64,000 nt of DNA. It comes from CBDCWQ01 sp965223435 (lineage in GTDB: Bacteria; Myxococcota; Kuafuiibacteriia; Kuafuiibacteriales; Kuafuiibacteriaceae). Made by a program: the position numbers and the translations under genes. The notes beneath the pieces are model-generated. The model did not search any database, was not told the origin of the DNA, and saw only the letters and a program-made list of their open reading frames with translations. Of this stretch, positions 27,090 to 36,413 are shown in pieces. The stretch covers positions 1,736,001 through 1,800,000 of the forward strand of contig CBDCWQ010000023.1 in assembly GCA_965223435.1 (NCBI GenBank), given 5' to 3'. Position 1 is the stretch's first letter; every line of letters begins with the position of its first letter.

Positions 27090-29528
27090 ATGGATATGGC
27101 CGAATCCGGCGACGCGGACCCCTCGAAATCTGAATCCAAGGAACTTGCGGAGGTTCCCGAAAAGCTGCCTTTGTTGCCGATCCGCGACCTGGTGGTCTTT
27201 CCGTTTATGGTGGTTCCGCTTTTTGTGGGCCGCAAGATTTCAATTGATGCGGTGGAAGCCGCGCTCGCCGAGGATCGCTTGTTGTTCCTCTGTGCTCAAA
27301 AAAACGCCGGGGCCGATCAACCCGCCATCAGTGAGCTTTATAACGGTGGAACCATAGGCAAAGTCCTTCGGGTCCGCCGCCTTTCGGACGGCCAGGTCAA
27401 GATCTTGGTCCAAGGGCTCAAACGCGCTCGATTTTCGGAAGTGGTCGATGACGAGGAAGCCATCTTCGTTCGCGTCGAGGCCATGGAAGAACCTCGCCCC
27501 GAGCCGGGCACCGAGCCTCAAATCGAGGGTCTCATCCGTGCGGTCAAGGATTCGCTTCGTGGGCTCAGCGAGGTCGGAAAAGGTCTTCCGCAAGACGTGA
27601 TGACGGTCCTGATGGGGCTACACGATGCGGGTGCGCTTGCCGATTTGGTGGCCTCGAACCTGGGGCTTAAAGTTCGAGAAGCACAGGATGTCCTGGAGGC
27701 GACTTCGCCGCTTCAGCGCCTTGAGAAAATCAACGAAGTTCTTCTGCGCGAAGTGGAGGTTGTCGCGTGGCAACGCCGGATCCAAACCCAAGCCAAAGAG
27801 GAGATGTCCAAGGTTCAGCGGGACTATTTTTTGAGGGAGCAACTGAAGCAGATTCGCTCCGAACTTGGGGACGTCGATGACAAACATGAAGAAATCGATG
27901 CACTTCGAGATCGCCTAGAGCAGGCCAAATTGCCAGAAGAGGCGCAGAAGGAAGCCAAAAAACAGCTCCGACGATTGGAGCGGATGAATACCGATGCGGC
28001 CGAAGCCACCGTAGTGCGCACCTACCTTGATTGGCTGGTTGAGCTTCCGTGGTCGAAACTGACAGAAGATCATCTGGACCTCAGCCGGGCGCAGGGCATC
28101 CTCGACGAAGACCACTATGGTCTGGATCCCATCAAGGACCGCGTTCTCGAATACCTTGGCGTTTTGAAGCTCAAAGGCGATCACAAAGGTCCCATCATTT
28201 GTTTTGTGGGACCGCCAGGCGTAGGCAAGACGAGCCTCGGGCGGAGCATTGCCCGGTCGCTCGGGCGCAAGTTTGTTCGCGTTTCATTGGGCGGGGTGCA
28301 CGATGAATCCGAGATTCGCGGGCACCGGCGGACTTACGTGGGGGCCATGCCTGGGCGGATCTTGTCCGGTCTCAAACAGGCGGGCTCGAGAAACCCGGTT
28401 TTTATGCTGGACGAGCTCGACAAAATCGGGAGCGACGTTCGCGGCGACCCCGCTTCGGCCTTGCTCGAAGTCTTGGACCCCGAGCAGAACGGGACCTTCC
28501 GGGATCACTACCTGGACCTCCCTTTCGATTTATCTCGGGTACTCTGGGTGGCCACTGCGAACCTGGTGGAGCCTATTCCCGCCGCGCTTTATGACCGTAT
28601 GGAAGTCATTCACCTCGATGGCTACGACGTGGATGAGAAGCTTGAGATCGCTAGGCGTTATCTCATTCCCAAACAAAAATCGGAGTGCGGCCTCAAGGAC
28701 AGCGATCTCAGGATGAGCAACAAGACCATAGAGGCCATTATCGACAAGTACACGCGAGAGGCGGGCCTTCGGGGGCTTGAGAAGAAAATAGCGGCCATCT
28801 GTCGGAAAACGGCTCGGACCTTTGCCGAAGGCCGAACCAAATCGGCTCGCATTGGTGAAAAAACCCTTGAAAAGTACCTTGGCCCACCCAAGCACGATCC
28901 CGACCGCCCCGATGAGCTGGACCGGGTGGGTCTGGCCACGGGGCTGGCGTGGACGCGGGTGGGCGGTATGGTCCTTCACGTAGAGAGCACAAAAATGGAA
29001 GGCAAGTCTGGTCTGACGCTGACGGGACATTTGGGCGCGGTGATGCGTGAATCAGCCCAGGCCGCTCTGTCTTGTGCGCGCACCCACGCCAAAGACTTTG
29101 GGATTGCGGACGACAGCTTCCGTGACCGCGAAATTCACGTGCACGTGCCGAGCGGCGCTACGCCCAAGGATGGCCCTTCTGCGGGCTTGACCATGGCGAC
29201 CTCGATCGTTTCCCTGCTGACGGGTCTACCCATTCGGCGCACGGTCGCGATGACCGGAGAGATTACCCTCAGGGGGCGGATTCTGGCGGTTGGGGGTCTG
29301 AAGCACAAGCTGCTTGCGGCCGCACGCGCCGGCATCGAGGACGTCATTGTCCCAGAGGCCAATCGATCCGATCTCACCGAGCTTCCTTCGGCCTTGAAGC
29401 AAAAGATCGGGATACACTTCGTCAAAGAGCTGCCCGAGGTCCTGGAAATGGTTCTGGTCGGTTTTAAGCCGGCGCCGGACCGGGTTCGCAAGTCGGGTGT
29501 CCGCACCAGTCAAGTGGGTCTCGCGTAG
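27090..29528 (+). CDS. lon: ATP-dependent protease Lon
   Basis: An 812-residue Lon protease. The LonB-type N-terminal domain begins LPLLPIRDLVVFPFMVVPLFV. The AAA module has GPPGVGKTSLG and the sensor region RGHRRTYVGAMPGRI. The protease domain contains the catalytic dyad, Ser697 in PKDGPSAG and Lys740 in GGLKHK. It degrades misfolded and regulatory proteins in the cytoplasm. The ATG at 27090 has only a weak AAGG upstream, and a second ATG two codons later is possible. No sigma-32 promoter was found in the 79-bp upstream gap, unlike dnaK in this window. Confidence 0.97.
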   Translation: MDMAESGDADPSKSESKELAEVPEKLPLLPIRDLVVFPFMVVPLFVGRKISIDAVEAALAEDRLLFLCAQKNAGADQPAISELYNGGTIGKVLRVRRLSDGQVKILVQGLKRARFSEVVDDEEAIFVRVEAMEEPRPEPGTEPQIEGLIRAVKDSLRGLSEVGKGLPQDVMTVLMGLHDAGALADLVASNLGLKVREAQDVLEATSPLQRLEKINEVLLREVEVVAWQRRIQTQAKEEMSKVQRDYFLREQLKQIRSELGDVDDKHEEIDALRDRLEQAKLPEEAQKEAKKQLRRLERMNTDAAEATVVRTYLDWLVELPWSKLTEDHLDLSRAQGILDEDHYGLDPIKDRVLEYLGVLKLKGDHKGPIICFVGPPGVGKTSLGRSIARSLGRKFVRVSLGGVHDESEIRGHRRTYVGAMPGRILSGLKQAGSRNPVFMLDELDKIGSDVRGDPASALLEVLDPEQNGTFRDHYLDLPFDLSRVLWVATANLVEPIPAALYDRMEVIHLDGYDVDEKLEIARRYLIPKQKSECGLKDSDLRMSNKTIEAIIDKYTREAGLRGLEKKIAAICRKTARTFAEGRTKSARIGEKTLEKYLGPPKHDPDRPDELDRVGLATGLAWTRVGGMVLHVESTKMEGKSGLTLTGHLGAVMRESAQAALSCARTHAKDFGIADDSFRDREIHVHVPSGATPKDGPSAGLTMATSIVSLLTGLPIRRTVAMTGEITLRGRILAVGGLKHKLLAAARAGIEDVIVPEANRSDLTELPSALKQKIGIHFVKELPEVLEMVLVGFKPAPDRVRKSGVRTSQVGLA

Positions 29529-29609
29529 GCCGCATTGCCCTGATTCTTGAGGGGAGGCCACGCACAAGTGCTGGCTTCCGAGGCACGCCTGTGGTGCCAT
29601 CGACCGGCG

Positions 29610-30788
29610 ATGGACCTGGCTTATCGGTTGCTCCGTCCCATCCTTTTTTCCATGGATGCCGAGCGTGCCCACCGCCTGGTTCTTCGCTCGGCTTCGTGGG
29701 CAGCGGCGCGGCCCTGGTTTTTGTCGCTGGTGCGGGCCTGGTACGCACCCCGGCCGAACCCGGCGCTCAAGGTCGGGGCTTTGGGTTATGACTTTCCGTC
29801 GCCCATTGGATTGGCGGCGGGTCTCGACAAAGATGGGGAGGCGGTCGATTTTTGGTCCGCGCTGGGGTTTGGTTTTGTGGAAGTGGGCACGGTGACCCCG
29901 GGGGATGGCCAGCCCGGCAACGCCCAGCCGCGGCTCGAGCGAATCATCGAAGATCGTGCCCTGGTGAACCGAATGGGGTTCAACAATTTGGGGGCCCCAA
30001 GCCTCGCCCTGCGCATCAAGCAACAAAAATCGGGGGTGCTGGTCGGCGCGAACTTGGGCAAGGCCAAGGTCACGCCCCTCGAGCGCGCGGCCGACGATTA
30101 TGTGGCTTGTTTGGACGCAGTGTGGGCGCATGCGGCCTACATCGTGATCAACGTTTCGAGTCCCAACACCCCTGGGCTCAGGCAACTCCAGGCCGTCGAT
30201 GCTTTGCGCCCCATTTTGAGCCTGGTGGAAGAGAAGAACCAAACCCTCGCCAGCCGTTCGGAATCGGGTCAGCGGAAGCCTATTTTGGTGAAGATCGCGC
30301 CGGATCTGGCCAACGAGGATGTCGACGAAGTTTGTCGGTTGGTGTTGTCTTCGGCGGTCGACGGGGTCATCGCGACCAACACCACCTTACGGCGCGAGCT
30401 TTTGAGTCGCGCGCCCAACATTGAGGGGGGTGTTTCCGGGCGCCCGCTTTCGTCTCGTGCGCTGGAAATCACGCGGAGGCTGTATCGAGGGCTCAAGGGA
30501 CAGGCGGTGATCATCGGTGTGGGTGGTATAGAGTCGGCAGATGACGCCTATCATCGGATTCGCGCAGGCGCTAGTCTGGTCCAGGTCTACAGTGGACTGA
30601 TTTATGAAGGACCAGGACTGGTTCATACCCTCGCGCGTGGGTTGGGCGAACGGCTCAAACGAGACGGTTTTTCTACCGTCCAGCAGGCCGTGGGTTGCGA
30701 CGTCACAAGCGTCGGGTCTTCAGGTAGAATTCCGGATGTAGGAGGGCCCTTTGCAGTTCAACACCAAGGAAAAGGAGTTGACCCTTAA
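29610..30788 (+). CDS. pyrD: Dihydroorotate dehydrogenase (quinone), class 2
   Basis: PyrD oxidises dihydroorotate to orotate with FMN at the inner membrane, the fourth step of pyrimidine synthesis. The class 2 N-terminal helix (MDLAYRLLRPILFSMDAERAH) marks the quinone-dependent form. Then come IGLAAGLDKDGEAVDF, GFVEVGTVTPGDGQPGNAQPR, NRMGFNNLG, VNVSSPNTPGLR (catalytic Ser region) and IIGVGGIESADDA. The frame is open upstream to 29547, but ATG 29610 fits the family. Its 3' end overlaps the following GTPase gene by 38 bases, and the C-terminal tail (after TLARGLGERL) is longer than usual because of that overlap. Confidence 0.93.
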   Translation: MDLAYRLLRPILFSMDAERAHRLVLRSASWAAARPWFLSLVRAWYAPRPNPALKVGALGYDFPSPIGLAAGLDKDGEAVDFWSALGFGFVEVGTVTPGDGQPGNAQPRLERIIEDRALVNRMGFNNLGAPSLALRIKQQKSGVLVGANLGKAKVTPLERAADDYVACLDAVWAHAAYIVINVSSPNTPGLRQLQAVDALRPILSLVEEKNQTLASRSESGQRKPILVKIAPDLANEDVDEVCRLVLSSAVDGVIATNTTLRRELLSRAPNIEGGVSGRPLSSRALEITRRLYRGLKGQAVIIGVGGIESADDAYHRIRAGASLVQVYSGLIYEGPGLVHTLARGLGERLKRDGFSTVQQAVGCDVTSVGSSGRIPDVGGPFAVQHQGKGVDP

Positions 30789-31428
30789 GATCGTGTACTA
30801 CGGCCCGGGGCTCTCCGGGAAGACCACGAATTTGCATGCGCTACACGGCATGCTCGACCCAGGGGGGCGCAGCCGTCTGATGACCCTCGATACCAAGGGC
30901 GACCGAACCCTCTTTTTTGATCTCCTTCCTTTGAATTTTACGACTCGGTCGGGCTTCAAGGTCAAACTCAAGTTGTTTACGGTTCCGGGGCAGGTCATGC
31001 ATGAGGCCACCCGGCGGATCGTCTTGGCAGGCACCGACGGCATTTGTTTTATTGCCGACTCCCAGCGTTCTGAACGAGCGAACAATAACCAAGCGTTTCG
31101 AGGCATGTTGGGGAACCTGCGTGCCAACGGAATCCCCCCCGACAAGATCCCGATCGTGATCCAGTTCAACAAGCGTGATCTACCGAACGTGCAGACGGAC
31201 GCTGAGCTGGCGGAATTCGAAAAGCGTGGCAAAGAGCCCATCTACCGCGCCGTTGCCATCAAGGGCGAAGGCGTCCTCGAGACCCTCGAGGGCTGCCTTC
31301 AAATCGTGTGGAAGAAGCTCAACGCTGAACATGATTTTCGGCGTCGGCTTGGTATTACCCGAGAAGAGTTTATGCGGAGCATTTTCAGTTCTATGCGTCC
31401 ATCCGCCAGAATGGAGGTGCAGCCGTGA
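30751..31428 (+). CDS. MglA-like small Ras-family GTPase
   Basis: A 225-residue GTPase of the MglA group, which sets polarity and motility in Myxococcus. It starts at TTG 30751 with a strong GGAGGG at 30741-30746. Motifs: P-loop GPGLSGKTTN (about residues 19-28), the family-specific TVPGQVMHEATRR in place of DxxG, and NKRD for base recognition. The G1 region starts after the FNTKEKELTLKIVYYG strand seen in this family. It is coupled to the histidine kinase that follows (GTGA overlap). No MglB/roadblock activator gene is adjacent, so its GAP must be elsewhere, or the kinase is a partner. Confidence 0.88.
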   Translation: MQFNTKEKELTLKIVYYGPGLSGKTTNLHALHGMLDPGGRSRLMTLDTKGDRTLFFDLLPLNFTTRSGFKVKLKLFTVPGQVMHEATRRIVLAGTDGICFIADSQRSERANNNQAFRGMLGNLRANGIPPDKIPIVIQFNKRDLPNVQTDAELAEFEKRGKEPIYRAVAIKGEGVLETLEGCLQIVWKKLNAEHDFRRRLGITREEFMRSIFSSMRPSARMEVQP

Positions 31429-32927
31429 ACGACGACGTAGTCAGTGGCAGCACCGCGCTCCCCATCGTGACCGACGATGAACCTCAGATCGGACGTTCAA
31501 CGTCCTCACTGCCAACCGAACGGTCTATTTTGGAGCGACGCATTCTGTTGACGGAGCTCCTGGATCTCAAGGCTTTTGAAGAGGTGTGTGCCAGCTTCGT
31601 TGAACTCTACAAGATCGGGATCAAGATTTTCGACGGTGATGGCACAAAGCTCGTAGACATTCGGGTGGGCAGCGGCGACTGGTGTGGTTACATTTACCAA
31701 AACCGAACCGGGCGGACCAAATGCACGGCCTTGGTCAGCAAGATCAAGCAGTTCGGCTACGCCAATCTGAGTGACGGCGAGATCGTGGAGCAATCGTGCT
31801 TTTCGGGGCTGAAGTACATCATCATGCCTCTTCAGTACGGGGGCGATCTGCTTGGCCGTGTCATCTACGGGCCGTTCTTGCCCGCAGATCTCAATCGTCC
31901 GGCGGACGAGGTGTATGCATTTGGGGATGGCTTCGATGCGGCGCGCCTTTGGCGATACAGTGACCGTCTGCGCCGGGCGCCCGATGAAACCATCGCAAAG
32001 ATTGTGAGTCATTTCAGGGGGGTCGTGGATGCGATTGTGTTCATCGCGATGAAGTCTTTGATGACTCAAAAATTGCACGTCGAATCGATCACCGCCAGCT
32101 ACAATGAGCTTTCTCAAGCCAATCGCAAATTGCGCGAATCGCTCGACAAGCTCAAAGAGTTGGACCGCCTCAAGTCGAACTTTTTGGCGATGATCAGCCA
32201 TGAACTCCGAACGCCGCTGACCAGTGTGATCGGCTACTCTGAAATGCTCATCGAGGGCATGGGTGGCGAATTGAACGAGGAGCAGACCGGCTTTATTCAG
32301 ACCATCAAGGACAAAGGCGAGGCCCTGCTCCAGCTCATTGGCAGCTTGCTGGATATGTCGAAGATTGAGGCGGGGGCGATGCGGGTTCGCACCGAGGAAA
32401 TCGATGTGGTGGAGCTCATTCAGTCGGCCACGACCTATGTGGTTCCGCAGGCCAAAAGAAAATCGATCCAGCTTTCGACGTCTTGTGCCCCCGATGTCTC
32501 GAAGTATTACGGAGATCCCGACAAGCTTCGGCAGTCCGTCATCAATCTGCTGAGCAACGCGGTGAAATTCACACCCAAGAACGGCACCATATCGGTGGAC
32601 GCCCGTCTTTTTACGGGGTCGCGTAAGATGGCCCAGGAGGAATTGCGTTTTGGGGCGCCCGAGGAGCAGTTTTTACGGATCGACGTGAAGGATACGGGGA
32701 TCGGCATTCCCCAAGAGAAGCTTGAGCGCGTGTTTGAAAGCTTCTACCAGGTCGACAGTACGATCACCCGCGAATACGGAGGCACTGGTTTGGGGCTGGC
32801 TATCGTCAAACGGTTCATGGAGGCTCACCGGGGAGAGGTTTGGGTCGAGAGCCGTCGGGACACGGGGACGGTGTTTTCTTTGTTGCTCCCCCTCGCGGGC
32901 GAAGGCGAGGGCGTGATTCCCGACTGA
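31425..32927 (+). CDS. Cytoplasmic PocR-domain sensor histidine kinase
   Basis: A 500-residue kinase without membrane segments. The N-terminal PocR-type ligand-binding domain (about 35-210) starts LTELLDLKAFEEVCASF and contains GTKLVDIRVGSGDWCGYIYQ, then a Cys-bearing RTGRTKCTALVSKI and EQSCFSGLKYI. A short coiled coil leads to the HisKA domain with phospho-acceptor His259 in MISHELRTPLTSVIGYSEM and an HATPase_c domain (NLLSNAVKFTP, DTGIGIPQ, GGTGLGLAI). PocR domains bind small molecules; the conserved cysteines may bind a metal or heme, which is inference. No response regulator gene is adjacent. It overlaps the GTPase gene, implying a functional link. Confidence 0.88.
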   Translation: MNDDVVSGSTALPIVTDDEPQIGRSTSSLPTERSILERRILLTELLDLKAFEEVCASFVELYKIGIKIFDGDGTKLVDIRVGSGDWCGYIYQNRTGRTKCTALVSKIKQFGYANLSDGEIVEQSCFSGLKYIIMPLQYGGDLLGRVIYGPFLPADLNRPADEVYAFGDGFDAARLWRYSDRLRRAPDETIAKIVSHFRGVVDAIVFIAMKSLMTQKLHVESITASYNELSQANRKLRESLDKLKELDRLKSNFLAMISHELRTPLTSVIGYSEMLIEGMGGELNEEQTGFIQTIKDKGEALLQLIGSLLDMSKIEAGAMRVRTEEIDVVELIQSATTYVVPQAKRKSIQLSTSCAPDVSKYYGDPDKLRQSVINLLSNAVKFTPKNGTISVDARLFTGSRKMAQEELRFGAPEEQFLRIDVKDTGIGIPQEKLERVFESFYQVDSTITREYGGTGLGLAIVKRFMEAHRGEVWVESRRDTGTVFSLLLPLAGEGEGVIPD

Positions 32928-33029
32928 TCGGCCTTCATGTCGGGTATGCCGCGGGGTCGGGGCGCGATGGGCGCGGGCGCGATTACGTCTTGCGAGTGTG
33001 ATGCCGTGTAGATAGGGTCCGCGCGCGCC

Positions 33030-33779
33030 ATGGGGGTCAAGGGTCAGTTCCGCTTCCGCCGAGTTCTTCTCAAGCTGTCGGGCGAGGCCCTTCAAGGAGA
33101 GGATTCCACCATCAGCCGGGCCACGATCGCCCGGGTCAGCGAGGAAATCTCGGAGGTGCACCGCAAGGGTGTCGAGGTCGCGTTGGTCATTGGCGGAGGC
33201 AACATTTTCCGGGGCTTGTCCTTGGCGACCAGCGGCATGGAGCGGGCGACCGCTGACTATATGGGCATGCTGGCCACCACCATCAACGCCTTGGCGCTCC
33301 AGGACGCACTCGAGAAAGTGGGGCTGGAGACCCGGGTGCTGAGCGCCATCGAAATGCGACAAATCGCTGAGCCCTACATCCGCCGGCGAGCGGTCCGTCA
33401 TATCGAGAAGGGTCGGGTGGTCATTTTTGCTGCGGGTACCGGCAATCCCTACTTTACCACCGACACAGCGGCTTCCCTCAGGGCCATGGAGATTGGCGCG
33501 GACGCAATCTTGAAGGCGACCAAGGTGGATGGGGTCTACGATCGGGATCCCCTCAAGGAAGCGAACGCCCAAAAATTCAGCAAGTTGAGCTATCTCGACG
33601 CCCTGAATCGAGGGCTCAAAGTCATGGACGCGACCGCCATATCTTTGTGTATGGATAATAAACTGCCCATCGTGGTGTTCTCTATGGGAGACCCAGGGAG
33701 CCTCAAAGAAGTGCTCCTCGGAGAAGCGGTGGGCACCGTGGTGGGGGCGGCCGAAACGGAGCCCAAGATGGACCGGTGA
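33030..33779 (+). CDS. pyrH: Uridylate (UMP) kinase
   Basis: A 249-residue UMP kinase that phosphorylates UMP to UDP. Family blocks are RVLLKLSGEALQG, VIGGGNIFRG, DYMGMLATTINALALQD, AAGTGNPYFTTDTAA and ILKATKVDGVYDRDP. In many bacteria pyrH follows rpsB-tsf; here a histidine kinase gene is upstream instead, across 102 bp. The gene is followed by frr after 182 bp with no gene between. Confidence 0.96.
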   Translation: MGVKGQFRFRRVLLKLSGEALQGEDSTISRATIARVSEEISEVHRKGVEVALVIGGGNIFRGLSLATSGMERATADYMGMLATTINALALQDALEKVGLETRVLSAIEMRQIAEPYIRRRAVRHIEKGRVVIFAAGTGNPYFTTDTAASLRAMEIGADAILKATKVDGVYDRDPLKEANAQKFSKLSYLDALNRGLKVMDATAISLCMDNKLPIVVFSMGDPGSLKEVLLGEAVGTVVGAAETEPKMDR

Positions 33780-33961
33780 ACTCGGGGTGTCCAGGGTCTC
33801 GTCGGGCGATGGGCACGGAGGTGGCCGGCAGGGTGTGGGCAGAAGCGCAATGAGAGACGGATGCCGCAAAAAAGACAGGTTCGGCCGGGGTCGGATGTGT
33901 TGGAGCGGGCGGCAGATGGCAGAAGATGGACGAGTTTGATCCAAAGCCGAGGTGATAAACG

Positions 33962-34522
33962 ATGCATGAGGAAGTACTGAGCGAGCTGGAAGAGCGAGGC
34001 ACACAAGCCATGGAGGCCCTGCGAAAAGGGCTGACGCGCATTCGAACCGGCCGCGCCAACCTATCTATTTTGGACAATATTCGGGTCGACTACTACGGAA
34101 GCAAGTCTCCGCTGAACCAGGTGGGAACGCTGACCGTGGTGGATCCGCGGCTTATCACGGTCAAGCCGTTTGATAAGTCCTTGTTATCCGACATCGAGAA
34201 GGTCCTGAGAGCATCGTCGGACCTGGGGATTTCTCCCCAAAACGACGGCGAGAAAATCATGCTTCCCATTCCTCCGCTTACGGAGGAGCGCCGTAAAGAA
34301 TTCACCAAAGTGGCTCGGAGCAAGGGCGAAGACGCCAAGATCTCGGTGAGGAACGCCCGACGCGAAGCCAACGAAGTCTTGAAGGGGCTCGAGAAGTCCG
34401 GAGATCTTCCCGAAGACGATGCCAAAAAGGCGTTGGAACGAACTCAGAAAATTACCGACGAGTTTGTCAAGAACGTGGATGAAATGGTCGCCAAAAAAGA
34501 AAAGGAGATCATGGAGGTTTGA
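33962..34522 (+). CDS. frr: Ribosome recycling factor
   Basis: The 186-residue protein matches Frr along its length: GLTRIRTGRANLSILDNI, VDYYGSKSPLNQVGTLTV, IMLPIPPLTEERRKEFTK and a C-terminal ITDEFVKNVDEMV. With EF-G it splits post-termination ribosomes. GAGG lies at 33949-33952. Its stop overlaps the uppS ATG (TGATG). The 182-bp upstream gap may carry its own promoter. Confidence 0.97.
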   Translation: MHEEVLSELEERGTQAMEALRKGLTRIRTGRANLSILDNIRVDYYGSKSPLNQVGTLTVVDPRLITVKPFDKSLLSDIEKVLRASSDLGISPQNDGEKIMLPIPPLTEERRKEFTKVARSKGEDAKISVRNARREANEVLKGLEKSGDLPEDDAKKALERTQKITDEFVKNVDEMVAKKEKEIMEV

Positions 34523-35295
34523 TGGCCGACGCCGAGCAAGAGCTCTCACCGGGGCCTTTGCCTCGGCATGTGGCCATTATCATGGATGGAAATGGCCGAT
34601 GGGCCGAGCGGCGTGCGCGCCCGCGGTACGAAGGCCATGTGCGGGGCGCAGTATCGGTCCGGACTGTGGTGACCGCGGCCCGTGAGGCGGGCATCGAGGC
34701 CCTGACCTTGTATGCTTTTTCGATTCAGAACTGGCAACGGCCCGAGCCAGAGATCGAAAAGCTGATGGCGCTCTTGTTCGACTATTTGGCAAGCGAAGTC
34801 GATACGATTATGGACAACGGCATCCGCCTGAGGGCCATTGGGCAAACGGGGCGGCTGCCCGATGACGTCCAAGAGCGGCTCTCGGCCCTTGAATCTCTGT
34901 CTTCGCAAAATCAGAGCATGGTGTTGACCTTGGCCTTGTCGTACGGGGGGCGTGAGGAGATCGTGGCGGCCTGCCAGAAGGTTGCGGCGGAGGTCAAAGA
35001 AGGCCATGTCGACCCCGATGCGATTTCGGAGGCTCTTCTTGAGGGCCATATGTTCACGCGGGATCTGCCCCCACTTGATCTGTTGATCCGGACGAGCGGT
35101 GAAATGCGACTGTCGAATTTTTTGTTGTGGCAGTCGGCCTACGCGGAGCTCGTGGTCACCGATGTCCTTTGGCCTGACTTTAAGAAGAGGGACTTTTATC
35201 GGTGCATCGAGGTATACCGCAAACGCGAGCGTCGTTTCGGCGGCGTCGGCGCCCGAGGAATGTCTTGCACCTCGCAACGGGGCGGGGCCGAGTAG
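34522..35295 (+). CDS. uppS: Undecaprenyl diphosphate synthase
   Basis: A cis-prenyltransferase (257 residues) that builds undecaprenyl diphosphate, the lipid carrier for cell-wall synthesis. HVAIIMDGNGRWAERR holds the catalytic Asp, followed by RYEGHVRGAVSVRT, LTLYAFSIQNWQRP and the C-terminal LIRTSGEMRLSNFLLWQSAYAE with VLWPDF. The ATG at 34522 has GGAGG at 34513-34517 and overlaps the frr stop. It likely overlaps cdsA by about 31 bases. Confidence 0.96.
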   Translation: MADAEQELSPGPLPRHVAIIMDGNGRWAERRARPRYEGHVRGAVSVRTVVTAAREAGIEALTLYAFSIQNWQRPEPEIEKLMALLFDYLASEVDTIMDNGIRLRAIGQTGRLPDDVQERLSALESLSSQNQSMVLTLALSYGGREEIVAACQKVAAEVKEGHVDPDAISEALLEGHMFTRDLPPLDLLIRTSGEMRLSNFLLWQSAYAELVVTDVLWPDFKKRDFYRCIEVYRKRERRFGGVGARGMSCTSQRGGAE

Positions 35296-36155
35296 CGGCG
35301 TTGTTGGCCCGGATCTTGAGCGCGGCCATCGGCCTGCCGATCGTTCTGTTTTTGGTACAGCGAGGCGGGCTCCCATTTCTGTTTTTGGTGGTGTTTGTGG
35401 GGGCTGTTGCGCTTTTCGAGTTTGCCTCCATGACGATGCCGCAGGACCACATTGCCCAAGGTTTTGTCGTGATTTTGGGGGTCCTTTTGATCGTGGTCAG
35501 CGCTTTTGGGGGGGTGAGTCAGGCCTATGCGGTGCCTCTTTTGGGGTTGGTGCCCATCAGCGTGTTTGTGTTCTTCACGTTCCGGGATGGGGAGCCCCGC
35601 ACCAAGGTCGCCCGTATGGGTTTGGGGACCATGGGGGTTTTTTGGGTGGGTGGGCTGTTGTGTTCGACCTTTGCCCTTCGCCTTTTGCCGGGGGGCATGA
35701 AATGGTTTGTGTGGGCTGCATTTGTTTCTTGGGGAAGTGACACCGCGGCCTACTTCGTGGGAAAGAGCTTGGGCCGACGCAAGCTGGCGCCGTCTTTGAG
35801 TCCGAATAAGACCTGGGAAGGTTCGGCCGGGGGGGTTGTGGGTGCGGTTCTTGGGGTCTACGGACTCGGCACGTTGTCCTTGGTCCCGGAGGTGCCGCTT
35901 TGGCAAGCCGGCGTGGTCACCGCATTGGGTGCGGTTTTGGGGCAGGTCGGGGATCTTGCGGAGAGCCTTCTGAAGCGAGCCAGCGCGGTGAAGGACTCTG
36001 GGCGCATCATGCCCGGTCACGGAGGCATCTTGGACCGCATTGACGCCCTTTTGTTCGTCACCCCGCTTCTCCTCGGGTACGCAACGGTGGTGCTCGGTCA
36101 TGAATTGGTGTGGCTTGGGGCGGCTACGCCCGGGGCGGTTTGGGGCTCGAATTGA
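35265..36155 (+). CDS. cdsA: Phosphatidate cytidylyltransferase
   Basis: CdsA makes CDP-diacylglycerol from phosphatidate in the inner membrane. About eight hydrophobic segments are seen, and the C-terminal signature LLKRASAVKDSGRIMPGHGGILDRIDALL contains the family's essential KD and HGG-DR residues. The start is uncertain: TTG 35265 has GAGGAA at 35255-35260 and gives 296 residues, while TTG 35301 or 35304 would shorten it. There is no ATG in the right place. In many genomes dxr follows; here 258 bp without a gene and then rseP follow. Confidence 0.9.
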   Translation: MHLATGRGRVAALLARILSAAIGLPIVLFLVQRGGLPFLFLVVFVGAVALFEFASMTMPQDHIAQGFVVILGVLLIVVSAFGGVSQAYAVPLLGLVPISVFVFFTFRDGEPRTKVARMGLGTMGVFWVGGLLCSTFALRLLPGGMKWFVWAAFVSWGSDTAAYFVGKSLGRRKLAPSLSPNKTWEGSAGGVVGAVLGVYGLGTLSLVPEVPLWQAGVVTALGAVLGQVGDLAESLLKRASAVKDSGRIMPGHGGILDRIDALLFVTPLLLGYATVVLGHELVWLGAATPGAVWGSN

Positions 36156-36413
36156 TACCCTACGGCAACCCGGGTGATCGACTCGGTGTCACGCAGGTGA
36201 GCCGAGGTATGTTCCGGTCTAGCGAAAACACGTAGAGGGCCCTCCGCCGGGGAGGAATGCCCGGGTCCTGGGGGGACGGTGTCAGAAGAGGTGGGGTGCT
36301 CTGGTGTGGTTTTGGGCGCGGTCTACTCGGGCTTGCCCATGGTTTTTGGAGGTCGAACCGGTGGTTTGTGGTGTGACAGAAAGCGCCGGAGCCACTAGAC
36401 TGGGGGTCTCGCA
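36156..36413. other. 258-bp non-coding gap between cdsA and rseP
   Basis: This is where dxr often lies in other genomes. No open frame here resembles Dxr or any known protein. The G+C-rich segment around 36235-36290 can form small hairpins but has no T-tract. An rseP promoter is probably within it. Confidence 0.55.

Noticed and set aside
32673..34004. A 443-codon minus-strand open frame across the kinase end, pyrH and the pyrH-frr gap
   Set aside because: Antisense to pyrH with no motif; composition is that of a shadow frame.
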